20,680 bases of DNA from NCBI GenBank assembly GCA_002081555.1, contig MZNV01001540.1:1-20680 (forward strand), written 5' to 3'. This DNA is from Protostelium mycophagum. Lineage: Eukaryota > Evosea > Variosea > Protosteliida > Protosteliaceae. The position numbers were made by a program, and so were the translations under genes. A model generated the notes under the pieces. It saw only the letters and a list, made by a program, of their open reading frames with translations, was not told the origin of the DNA and ran no database searches. How positions within the stretch are numbered: position 1 is the stretch's first letter; each line of letters starts with the position of its first letter. Below, piece after piece: positions 10,901 to 20,646 of the stretch.

Positions 10901-11475
10901 CGAAAATGCCTGAAAAACATGAGGAAATGATATCTTGAGAGGATGTACCGAGAGGTGCGTCTTGTTTCAATCCGAGTTGAGAGAGTCCACTGGCGAGGTT
11001 CACAACTCTATCTTTTGTCTGTTGGTAATTCAGAAATGTGAAGGGACCAGAAGTTCCCTCTGCAGTCTTAGGTCTATATCCAAGACAATTGGCATTTGGT
11101 GCTCTCTTAACACTCGCTCTGTTCTTTTGATTAGTGGTGTACTTCCATATCATCATTAAAATCATATTACTCGAAAGAGTCCCAGAGGTTGAGGATACCA
11201 TCAAAGGTGTGGATGAGTTCTGGGTGACCAGCGGCACGATGGATGGCAGTGGCGTTGCTGCTTGCCGTACCAACCTCGATCGTTTGGAGCTTGGTTCGAT
11301 CAGAGGGAAAATTCATCGTGAGAACTCACCTTTCTTTGACGTGCTAAGAAGGTCTTGAGATCTAGAATAATGAGTTCCATCCATTTGAAAAGAACTCACC
11401 TCTTCCCAACAAAAGTTTGTTTACACCATAGATCGTGGCAAGTGCCACACCTATGGATAATAGCACTCCTATCAT
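7999..11475 (-). CDS. Long-chain fatty-acid CoA ligase (ACSL type), 17 exons
   Basis: Activates fatty acids to acyl-CoA with ATP through an acyl-adenylate. 677 aa, usual for the ACSL family. The N-terminus (MIGVLLSIGVALATIYGVNK) is a membrane-anchor helix. Family motifs in order: the AMP-binding P-loop YTSGTNGNPKAAIQTH (256-271), LPLAQVFERS, KPTFLLGVPRVW, LSAAAPL, EGYGLTET (435-442), a GDIGR adenylate motif, DRKKDIFKLSQGEYVAPEYL (fatty-acyl signature), and the C-terminal THKLRRNELRKKF. Exons from the start: 11475-11400, 11361-11330, 11289-11171, 11118-10949, 10909-10749, 10640-10494, 10379-10247, 10094-9958, 9797-9620, 9524-9398, 9265-9147, 9030-8916, 8873-8822, 8741-8665, 8621-8573, 8401-8303, 8241-7999; all phases close. 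The P-loop is unusual: Asn replaces the second Thr and Ala replaces the Gly after Pro-Lys. It is convergent with the kinase gene, with 171 bp between them. Location (ER, peroxisome or mitochondrial surface) cannot be read from the sequence. Confidence 0.93.
8403..8480. repeat. AT-only low-complexity tract inside an acyl-CoA synthetase intron
   Basis: The intron 8402-8572 of the acyl-CoA synthetase gene contains a run of almost pure TA/AT repeats (about 8405-8480) with several self-complementary segments. It could fold as a hairpin and is a likely polymorphic microsatellite. Confidence 0.85.
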
Positions 11476-11601
11476 CCCTTATGTCTTGATTATGTTTTCT
11501 TGATTCGTGTCGCGGAAGTCAGTTTTCTGCCATCTCTTCCATCATTTGGGCCGGCCCATAAATTTCTTTGAGAACTAGTACAACCCATCATCTTGAACAT
11601 T

Positions 11602-14600
11602 TTATAGGTAGAAGACACTCTTCTTTGGTGGCTCTGCTGCTGTCTTTGCTGCAGCTGTTCGGCTTGGAGCGGTGCTCGTGGTGCTTCTCTCCGTTCCTCT
11701 GCTCTTGCTCTTTTTTTCCTTCTTGTCTTTCTCTCCACTCTAAGTGTTTATTAATATGTGCTGGGATCGCGTTGTGTCTCGTTAGCATACCGCGTTTGAA
11801 TGCGGTAGTTAAGGTGACATGGAGAAAGAAAGTACCTTGCTGCTCGATCTTCTGGGCTTCTCTTGCTTTGGCTCATCGTCCAAAAACGCGGCAAGGGTAG
11901 GATCTAACTTTAGAGGCTTCACTGTCTTCTTTACCCTCGATGTAGATGCCGCCGCCCTCTCCTCCTGGCTCCTCTACAACCGTTCAGAACACTTGTACAA
12001 TACAATAAATTACCCTTGCGGAGACCTTCTTGGGCTTTTCTCCGAAGGAGGAGAAGGTATCATCGGAATGAGAACCCCAGGCTAGGGTGTCGACGTCGAC
12101 TTCAGGGGAAGCAAAAGAAGCGAAGGAATTTTCGTAGTCGGCTCCTTCTTCATAGTTGAATGTGGTCTCAAACCCTGGAAATTTCAGTGAAATTCCCCTC
12201 TGTGTACAAGACCAGGACACTTCGGGTGCGTAAAAACGATTCACTTTCTGCGACAAAGCAGATTTCACATAGTGCAACAGATACACTTGTAAACTACCTG
12301 ATGGCTCGGGGCTTCCGAACCCTTCATCATCATCCTCTTTACTCTCCTCAACTTGTTCGTATTCCTCTGTCTTTCTGTTGAGTTCTTCTACTTCTTCGTA
12401 TTGCTTTTGGTCATCTGATTCGTCGTACTCCTTCTTTTTGGAAGAGGTGTCCTGATCTTGTTTAAGATTCAAAAATATTTTTTTGGCGGGAAAATCGAAA
12501 AAATGGTGAGGGTCTTTGAATGTTGGGCGAAAGTTCACCTCGTCAGAATAAGAGTGTGTCTTTTTCTCTGAATCGTCATCGGGGTCATCATATCCCTCCA
12601 TGTTTACTTCCGGTCGATCGATGTTCCATTCTTCCTCATCTCCCCAAGATGATGACTGTTTTATTTCAATATCACCATTCTGCTTTGCACGGCGATCCAA
12701 CCGCAACGAAACCAACTGTTTTGTTTACGTATGCCCGGAAGCTTCTGCTGTCAAAAGTTTGCACGTCGCCAGGATTCAAACTTTGGAGGGTTGAAGCCAT
12801 TTTTACAATTTGTATTGAAATCAAATAATTTTTACTTGTAAAATTTTGCAGCACATGGACATATTTGAAGATTTAAAACTAGAAATATTTTACCTGCAGT
12901 TGGTTCTGCTGCTCCGGCTTCTCATCCGATAAAAATCCAGATAAATCCGCATCTAAAATCATTTAAGAAACGAAAAATAAAATCCACTCATGAAATTTCG
13001 CGGAAATTCCACCTTCTTCCGGGTTGTAGTCGGAGAAAATTTCGGGTTCAGTCTCTTCGGAGTTTTTTATCCTCCGCAACGCGTCTTTTTTTCCGGTTCC
13101 GGAGTAGGTAAAATTCATGGAAAATTCGGTGGTGTAGGTTTTCTTCACGTCATCATCGTCAGATTCGATTGTCTCGAATCCTGAAATGGTTTAAATTTCA
13201 CGAAAATTTCGGGGGATTTTGGAAGATTTTTCTTACCATCTGTGGTGTCGATTTCTTCCATTGGAGAATGTTCCTGGAAAATTCAGTAATGAAGAAAAAT
13301 CAAAATCGACACAGAATCTTCCGATGCAGCAGTGACATTCTATTTTAAAAATCAATTTTGCAGAGGAAACACTTCTTCAAGCATGAGCTACTCTACTCTC
13401 TCGGTTAACACTATTTAGATCTACATCAAATACACATCTTCTTGATGTTCTTTGTGCTCTTCTGCATCAGCAAACACAAAAATATATAGTAAACGTAAAA
13501 TATATGTGTATATAATATACATGTAACATATGTATGTTATAACATATGCATGTAGAAACCAGATATAAATCCCTGACCTCTTGCTTCTCAGAACTCGTCT
13601 CCTCTGGAGAATTCGGCCTGTCTTGTCTCGTCTGTGGCGATGTGGTTTCTTTTCCCGCCATTTTGACCTCTTGTTTTGGTTTGTTTGGCTCCTTCAACTC
13701 TACAGACTCTCTCATGTTAAATGCGGAGTTCTTCCGGGGTTTATCCGGATGTTCTTGAAGTTTCTCGGAAATTTCTGGGGGGTTGGAGGGGGTGGGTGCG
13801 TCTTCTTTTTGGTCTTGTGGAATATTCATGGAATCCTCTTCAGCGACCTGGGAGTTTTGCTCTGGTTCTTCTGTATTGGATGATTTTTCCTCGAATTTTT
13901 CTTGAACTTTCTCGGAGTTTTCTTGAATTTCCTCGGAGTTTTCTTCGTGCTTCTCGTCTGCCTGAGAGTGTCAATCTCTTCACCAAAAATAACAAAATAG
14001 CCACAAACATGTAAAAATAATTCGCCTCTCACATGATCTGTGTCCTCCTTCGCCACAACAGTGTTGCCCTCTTCTTCCACATTTTCTTTCTAATATTATT
14101 GTTAAAATTTTAAATTGTGAATCGAGGATCTACAACGATGACGTCACGCATTTTTAATGAACGCGGAAAGATAACAGAACTTGGATTTTTGTAAATACTG
14201 CTTTTAGATATCTCACCTGAGCTGTGGCTTCTCTTTCCGCCTCTTCCTGAGATATCTCAATACGCGTTCATGACATCTGAAATTTCATCGAATTTTCACC
14301 TTTCTTTTCCTCTCTTTTTCTTCCCTTTTTTTTTTCTTCTCCTCTTCTTTCGCTTTTTTTTCGGCTTCTTCTTTTTTTTTTTTTTCGACTTGTTTACGTC
14401 TTTCTGCCTCTCTGGCTTTCTACAATCACACGTCATCATACTTGAATAATTATTTTTTTTTGTTTATAAAAGAAGAGTTTCTTGTAGAATTTTTATCGCG
14501 GCAACGCCGCAACCCATAATGAAGCGGTAATCTCGTAATCTTATATTTACGCCAAGATATCATAATTCGAGGATCCACAACGATGACGTCACGCACTTTC

Positions 14601-17460
14601 AGTTCTTCGCGCTTCTCCGCGTCCTTTCTCTTCTGCTCTTCGATGGCTTTTTTTGCCCTTTCTACCTCCATTTCTTTTTTGTTGTCTGCGGGTGTCTCTT
14701 TCCTCACGCTCTACAACAGCTTCAGGACGTTATGTTACGTGAATCTCACGGTTGTAACCGTGCAGGATGGATTCGAAAGAGAAGTACCTTCTCTTTCTTT
14801 GAGGTGATGATCTTTTTGGGTTCGTCATCTGATTCGTTATCAGAGTCCGCCTTCACCAACGGATTAACCTATCTCTTGTTATTCACACTCGTTTTATCTT
14901 TTCACAATAATTTTTATAATAAATCTCGTAATTTCGAGGAAAAATTTTTAAAAGACTGAAAAAACTAAAAAAAAACAGAAAAAAACAAAAAAAAACAAAA
15001 AAAAACAGAAAAAAACTCACCTCTTCGTCTGAATCGGAACCAAATTTTATTTCTTCCGAATTTCCGATGTTCTTTCCGTCTTCTTCGTCGTCATCGAAAT
15101 TGACATTTCCACCTTCTGGCACAAACTCCTCCACGTCTTCTGCTTGTGATATCTTGGCTACTGCTTGAGATGTCTTATTTTCAGGTTGAGATGTCTTTGT
15201 GGGTGGCTGAGATGTCTTTGCGGGTGACTGAGATATCTTGGGGGATGTCTCAACGGATTTCTTGGTTGGTGGTGAAGATGTCTTATTTCCAGGTTGAGAC
15301 GTCTTAGCGGGCGATTGAGATGTCTTGGCTTCAGGTTGAGGCGATTTGAACTCGGATTGAGATGTCTTTGTTGCAGGTTGAGATATCTTTGTCGCAGGTT
15401 GAGATGTCTTATTCTGAACAGTCTTTGCCGTTCTTTCCGCTTTATGAGCTGAATCAATCAGATTACATCCGATTTCTTTGAAAAAAATCCACCTGGCTTT
15501 TTAATGTATTCCTCTGCCTCGTCAATCTCTTTTGTGACGAGACTATTCTCTTCATCTTCATCATCGAAATCTATACTTATCTTAACTTTTATTTATGATG
15601 TCAAGACTTGTGTATCTGAATATTTTTAGAAGAAAATAAACCTGCGGATGTCGCGTTGTAGAAATCGTCTTGGTCGTCACTCAGGAAACCTTCGGGTAAA
15701 TTCTCCTCGACCGGAGAAAAAGAGTCAATATCCTGGGGCGCATCTACAAACGTAAATGAATACCACAGATGTTTCATGAAAATAAAACATCATTTTTTCT
15801 GACAAAAATAATTGTATAAAAAATAAAAACCTACTGGCACCACGGGCTGCAAGTAGTTTGAGGCTGTCCTGTGTTCTTTTCGCTTCAATTTCTGCGGCCT
15901 TCGCTTTGGCAAGGGCGTCTTCATCCACCTGTAGATTTCAGAGAAATTTCAAGTGTTGTAGAATGACAGATGTAAAATTAAAAAATGACAAGATAAAATT
16001 CCTCACCAGCTCTTTGCTGAAAAGTCGTTGGAAAAATCCCTTTTTTTGAACAGGTTGTGCCTGTTGTACAACGGGCGGTTGCCACGTCACTTTACTCTGG
16101 GTTGGGGGCTCTTTCTGTTGTGTCGACAAAGTGTTTGTCGACGCTTGTTGTGGTGATGTAACGGGGAAAGGAAAGGGTTTAGGCGGTGGAGCGGTGGTCT
16201 TGATGGGAGGCGTTGCAGTTGCGGTTGTAGTTGCAGTTGTAGTTGCAGTTGTAGTTGCAGGTATCTTCGGCGCTTCTGTTAATCCCTCAGAATCTTCAAG
16301 TGTTGATTTTTATGGCAGATTTTTCGGTCTCAAAAAACATAAGAGATTGAAGGTTCGTACCTGTTGAAGAATTTTTGGCAGATAAAGACAATGTGCTGGT
16401 GTTGCTGCGTGTTCCTTTGTTCTTTGTCGTTTGTTCCAACCATTTGAGGTAACTATTCATCACTCAGCTTTAAATTGATTGTGGACTTTTTTCTTTTCCA
16501 AGAAAGTTTCGAGTAAAATTCCATGAAATCTCACTCACAATTCGTAGTTCTGTTCTTTTGACAGCAGAGCCAGCTCTTTCTCCACTGATGACATCTCCTC
16601 GGCATTCAGCTTGAGTTTCTCTTCTAAAATGGCTCGTTGTAGTCTGACATATGGCAGGTTTAAAAATGAGGCGATGGTTTTGGTTCCGTAACGGTTATTC
16701 ATGGAAGTTTCCAAGAAATGTACGTTGGGGGTGGTCCTTTTCTGGTTGATTGTAGATATCCACTCTCGAATTTGAGACTCAGAGACCACCCTTTTATCCC
16801 CAAGGTCCCTAAAATTGGACTGTACAAAAAGTCAGATGGCTTGACCATGTCATTTATTTCTCATCATCAACAACAGAGGTGATAAAAAATGTATAAGATA
16901 GAAAAGAAAGATAAAGAGGTGGTTACCAAGATGAGGACGTCTATATGTTCTGCGACGTGATCCATCGACCTCTTGGCGAAATCAAATGTGAATGGTTTGC
17001 TAGGATCAACCATTAAAATCACTGCATTGACCTCTTGAACCTCTGGATCAGCTGTAAAAATTCTTAAATAATTGACTCGAAAATGCTTAAATTCACCTAT
17101 ATCTTCTCTTCCTCTCTCGGCTACATCCAAAATATCCACGTGTACCAGATCATCACTAGCTAATATAACTTCAGATTGTAATTTGAATTGGATCGAATTC
17201 ACCTTTATAGCTCCATGAAATTCCACAAGTCTGTGTCTCTAGCGTGGGTGTATATGCTTCTGTGAAAGGAAGATCTTGAAACCTCCTCCACAGACAAGTC
17301 TTTCCTGTACCTCTATGTCCTTGTATTGCCACTTTCACTGTGATGAGATCAGCATCCATAAATTCGTGAAGGAGGATGGCTCACTATGGTATTTAATAGG
17401 CTCAAGAGAAGGCCTATCTGCATCAGAGGCACGAAGTTCTCTGCTTACTTCATTCCCCAT
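11602..17460 (-). CDS. RABL6-like Rab-family GTPase with long disordered tail, 24 exons
   Basis: 1210 aa; human RABL6 is about 730. The N-terminal GTPase domain (about 26-230) carries P-loop GHRGTGKT (32-39), a WSYK strand, DVAERG in place of the usual DTAGQ, and SNFRDLGDKR where NKxD is expected. These departures are typical of RABL6, as are the following FLNLPYVRLQRAILEEKL helix and the start KYHMKVAI. The tail is acidic and repetitive: a Thr/Ala/Pro stretch, KTSQP heptads (about 450-545), Lys/Glu-rich coils (VEKKKKEEAEKKAKEEEKKK), and an end rich in Lys, Ser and Thr. Exons: 17460-17385, 17337-17203, 17159-17097, 17051-16927, 16819-16539, 16452-16361, 16293-16007, 15928-15835, 15743-15642, 15570-15493, 15448-15021, 14868-14788, 14710-14597, 14419-14300, 14246-14217, 14089-14033, 13961-13578, 13273-13237, 13180-13013, 12952-12894, 12682-12298, 12174-12014, 11973-11836, 11739-11602. 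All phases close. The acceptor at 12682 is ambiguous (12679 also works). GTP hydrolysis may be weak given the altered switch II. Confidence 0.88.
14122..14150. repeat. 29-bp repeat, copy 1, in a RABL6-gene intron
   Basis: Matches 14567-14595 at 28 of 29 positions. It contains the palindrome TGACGTCA and lies mid-intron (14090-14216). See copy 2. Confidence 0.85.
14567..14595. repeat. 29-bp repeat, copy 2, at a RABL6-gene splice donor
   Basis: The direct partner of 14122-14150, in the same orientation and 445 bp away. On the coding strand it begins directly after the first base of the GT donor at 14596, so the repeat supplies most of the 5' splice site region (GTGCGTGACGTCATCG). Confidence 0.85.
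14960..15016. repeat. Interrupted A-tract minisatellite in a RABL6-gene intron
   Basis: On the plus strand, runs of 7-9 A are separated by single C or CAG at a period of about 10-11. On the gene strand it is a T-rich tract placed right after the donor of the intron 14869-15020, not near the acceptor. Confidence 0.8.
15141..15425 (-). repeat. KTSQP heptad repeats (21-bp period) in the RABL6 tail
   Basis: About 12 degenerate in-frame 7-residue units of the form K-[TI]-S-Q-x-x-x (KTSQPAT, KISQSPA, KTSQPEN). They encode a Lys/Ser/Thr/Pro-rich disordered stretch with many possible phosphorylation sites. The antisense frame is open for 100 codons only because of this repeat. Confidence 0.88.
16213..16261 (-). 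repeat. Thr/Ala-coding 12-bp repeat in the RABL6 gene
   Basis: About four copies of a 12-bp unit on the gene strand (GCAACTACAACT and variants) encode TTTATTTATTTATAT just before a Pro-rich segment. It is a coding minisatellite. Confidence 0.85.
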
Positions 17461-17486
17461 CTTCAATATAACATGAAATTTTCAAG
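17461..17486. promoter_or_regulatory. Divergent promoter/leader region between the RABL6-like and RasGAP genes
   Basis: Only 26 bp separate the two start codons (17460 on minus, 17487 on plus). Each leader and part of each promoter must overlap the other gene's 5' region, or transcripts must start almost at the ATG. I see no TATA box. Placement is inference from the two gene models. Confidence 0.5.
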
Positions 17487-19541
17487 ATGGACTCGATTGA
17501 GATCAATACAACCGATGAATGTTCTGTTTGTGATTCCGCGACAGGCTTTGGGAATTTGATCATACGTAAGATTTTATTCTTTACGACTAAACGTGGAATC
17601 GCGAAGTAGTGATCCACTGCCACGGTCCGAAACCTTAGTATATCTCTTTCCAGATGATAACATTGTGATTAATGAGCGGCAAGTTCCCTTTCTTTATATC
17701 GTGATTCGGTTCAACGGCGGTTAATTGCGGAACACTGCCCGGTTGTAGAGGTTAGGTGTTAAAGGCAAAGGCAAAGGTCCCGGCAACGAGATTCCCAAGT
17801 CAGAGCACTTGAATTAAGAGGGGAGGACAACAGAGTCTTGGAAGCTGATGCAAACTGACAGTGATGAAGAGTAGACTTTGATCCTGTAAATGTTAATGAT
17901 TAACCAGCAATACAGACACCTGGCACTCGAACCGGCAGACATTAGTCTGTTGAAATCTTTGCACCAATCTTACATTGAAAGTAAAGCCAAAAAGGTTCAG
18001 TTATGATAATTAAACCGGCGATTAATGGCTTCCAGACTGATATGGTTGGTCTTTCAGGGACCTTCTTCAAAGAGTTTGATTCTACAGGGAAGATCGTTGC
18101 TGCCATAGATTGGGTATTTTTTCAGCTCAAAAGATAACCGTTGACAGAACCGGCTCATTTCAGAACTAATGTCAAGCAGATCGTTCGGAATGATATGAAT
18201 GAAACAAGGCTTGGCCTTTTAAGAGAAGAGTCTATGGGGGTAATGAAGTACATTTCTGTATGACAATAACATTGTTAGGCTCAAATTGTCAGAGCGTATT
18301 GGATGAATCATTGTTCAGAATACCTCCTGCTGGTAGAATATTTCTACAATCACACAAACATCATCAAATATGTGATCCTCACCAGGTCGTAAAACCGTTT
18401 ATAAAAGCTGCAAAGAAGCTAAATAAGAGTATCGAGGTAGGTGTCACTATTACAAACATGATTGATCCATGCAGATGGACTCGACCAAGCCCGAGACTCT
18501 TGAAAAGAATAGGGAAAGGTTGATCCAGCTTTTAGAGATGTTTTTTTTGCTTTTTCTGCGGTCTCACTCCATCTTCCCAGCGTGAGTTTATTTTCAATAT
18601 CAAAAAGACACTAAGGCATTAAAGTGATTTTTCTCTTGTTTTAAGAAGCTTCTACGCGATGTTAACAAAGGTAAAAATAATTTAAATTGAAATTCGAAGA
18701 ATAAAGTGATTGTAGAGAGAGGGAGGGAAGACAGCACATTTAGGTTTAAATTATTCAGAAGACGCCATCAGACTTTTTGGTGGTTTTTTAATGCTCAGAT
18801 TCATATGTCCGGGTGAGATATCTCAATTTTTCGCAAACATGTCTCGAGATATCATGAAAGTTTTGACATAAACTCAGCCATTGTGTCGCCCACCAGATTT
18901 GGGTTGGCCAAGAGTGAGTGGTGACGTCATATGTCGTGTATTCAACATTGTACAGATGTCAAATCTCACACCCTGCGTACTCTCGTGCTGGCCTCCAAGG
19001 TGATACAAGCCATTGCAAACCAAGTGAGTAATGATCATTGTAGATGGGACAAAATACCCGAAATTTCGACGAAAATATCGGGTTGTAGATGACCATGACA
19101 GGTGGAATATAAACCAGAAAAAGACCCAGCGATGGCTACCTTGAACCCTTATGTTGTCGAGAAGATACCAAAAATGATGTCCTTCGTGACCTTATTACTG
19201 GTAAAGTGTCGTTGTAGAATGTCACATTGACAAGTGACAGGATCCAGAAGGGGCGAGTTCTGCGGGGATGTCCCCGAAGCTTTCTCTTCAATCGAGGAGA
19301 AGTTCTGCAGTTTTGTCGCCAAAGAGGATATTGAGTGGTGTTAATCCTTTCCGAAGAACTGTTCAGGTACAACAGCAGCTCAAATCGATTTTTCTTTAGT
19401 ACTTGGAAAAGAAACTAAAGAGGACAGTCTACAGAAGGGATAATTGTACCATCTCTGTATAGACAACAGAGTGAACCAGAGAACAAGAGATCATCAGAAC
19501 AGCCATCACCGCCGAGCGCCAGATCCACGACAGAGATGTAA
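17487..19541 (+). CDS. RasGAP-domain protein (Ras GTPase-activating)
   Basis: Stimulates GTP hydrolysis by Ras-type GTPases. The RasGAP core is clear: AIDWQIVRNDMNETRLGLLR with the arginine finger in LLREES (18177-18239), AYWMNHCSEYLLLVVKPFIK, a FFLLFLRSHSIFP segment, the hallmark FLMLRFICPAIVSP across 18716-18913, and SHTLRTLVLASKVIQAIANQ. It ends with a Ser/Arg/Pro-rich tail (RSSEQPSPPSARSTTEM). Exons from 17908 are solid and in phase (317 aa): 17908-17980, 18058-18113, 18177-18239, 18279-18332, 18386-18436, 18475-18581, 18646-18670, 18716-18812, 18878-18913, 18956-19023, 19102-19200, 19241-19366, 19400-19426, 19470-19541. The start exon 17487-17565 (MDSIEINTTDECSVCDS) and an exon beginning 17654 (HDNIVINERQ) fit each other, but 17690-17907 could not be resolved into one phase-consistent path. 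If the last splices are not used, the protein ends at 19462. It is convergent with the next gene, 70 bp away. Confidence 0.85.
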
Positions 19542-19611
19542 CAAAATAAAATCGAAATCGGTCAAGTGGAACATAATAAAGGAGAAGGAGGTGATGAGTG
19601 TATATAGAGGA

Positions 19612-20499
19612 CTATTGAAAGTCTTTGGTGCGGAAAGCATAGTCATCTTTTACGAACTGTCTGGCCTTCTCCACGATCTGAATTTGTAATACTCTCCAGC
19701 TGATTCCACAGTTGGGGCCGATCACATAGATTGATTTGGGTTCCACGATACTCAACACCTTGCTTCCTCTTGTGACATCATCTACAGAACCAAGTGCCTA
19801 CAGTGAATGAGTCGAAAATGATGAATGATCCAAGTAAATCAAGCGCACCTCAGAATCGACATAGACACGTGTAGTGGGTGCGCCATCATAGAAGGGCATG
19901 GCGGCTTTAAATAAGGGAGAGAACTCCTCGCTCTCCCTGATGGGAGAGTAAAATTTGGCGAGTCTTTCTTGTGCTTTCTTTTCATCAACACCTAATACTT
20001 CTTTGCAGTTGGCCAAGAGGTATGCTTTTGCCTTCTCATCAATAGCCTTCACAACCCTTCGTAATTCAGAATAATAATTCGTGATCATTCGACATACTTG
20101 TAGAAAGACTCCACCTCAGGATTAGTTGTTATATCATCCAGAGCTACATTTAATTTTAATTTGTCACCCTCTGCACCTGAGCTATCAAGATCAATTAATG
20201 ATGTCACGGAGTATCTTACGTGATAGGAAAGGGAACACGAAGAGTTGGTGTTTGAATCCGAAGTTTCCTTCTGTTGTAAAACAAACCAATGAACTTTCCA
20301 CCAGCTGCATTCTTAGAGACTGTGTCGGCAAAGACAACATTGTTGATGTCAACGTTCTGAATAGTCAATTTTGAGTCCAAAGAAGAATGTATACCTCAGG
20401 GAAGAGGACATAAGACTCGGTGTTGTAGGCTCTGATGGGTCTTGACTTAATAAAAGGCTTGTTCCTGATGAGGGTTCTAAGAGTCTGCGTGCTCTGCAT
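19612..20499 (-). CDS. Intact 239-aa protein of unassigned family, five exons
   Basis: I could not name this protein. Start ATG 20499 (MQSTQTLRTLIRNKPFIKSR), stop 19612-19614. Exons 20499-20395, 20356-20220, 20181-20098, 20056-19849, 19797-19612 close in phase. The N-terminus is basic. The middle has FADTVSKNAAGGKFIGL, the beta-like RKLRIQTPTLRVPFPI and an alpha segment KAKAYLLANCKEVLG. The C-terminal half has FKAAMPFYDGAPTTRVYVDS and SIYVIGPNCGISWRVLQIQI, then a charged end. The mix of strands and the CGISWRVLQ stretch recall OB-fold single-stranded-DNA-binding proteins of large DNA viruses and their eukaryotic relatives, but this is a weak impression. Its intact spliced structure says it is a working host gene. 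Confidence 0.85.
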
Positions 20500-20524
20500 T
20501 GCAATTTCGATGTTTGGTTGTGTT

Positions 20525-20537
20525 CCTTTATATATAC
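20525..20537 (-). promoter_or_regulatory. TATA-box-like element of the 239-aa gene
   Basis: On the minus strand GTATATATAAAGG lies about 26-38 bp before the ATG at 20499. If it is the TATA box, transcription starts almost at the start codon, giving a very short leader. Confidence 0.5.
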
Positions 20538-20646
20538 GTAAGTTCTCCTACTTTACAACTATAGCTGTTTCTTCCAAAGGTGTGAAAGTCCACAACCCAG
20601 TTTTTTTTTGCGGCCCAACACCAAACAGCCACACAAGAACAACAGG

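Noticed and set aside
13440-13500. A coding-like segment (EEHKEHQEDVYLM) in the 304-bp intron 13274-13577 of the RABL6-like gene
   Set aside because: No acceptor/donor pair lets it join the flanking exons in the right phase. It may be an old or alternative exon, but it is not supported.
13581-13883. Plus-strand open frames rich in Phe/Leu/Trp opposite the RABL6-like tail
   Set aside because: They are antisense to a Glu/Lys-rich coding exon, which always yields Phe/Leu-rich frames on the other strand.
15141-15425. Regularly spaced short repeats that could suggest a CRISPR array
   Set aside because: The period is 21 bp with no unique spacers, it is coding, and the genome is eukaryotic.
15158-15457. 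A 99-codon open frame full of RHLNL-like repeats
   Set aside because: It is another frame of the same strand over the 21-bp KTSQP repeat; the repeat keeps every frame open. The in-phase exon 15448-15021 explains the stretch.
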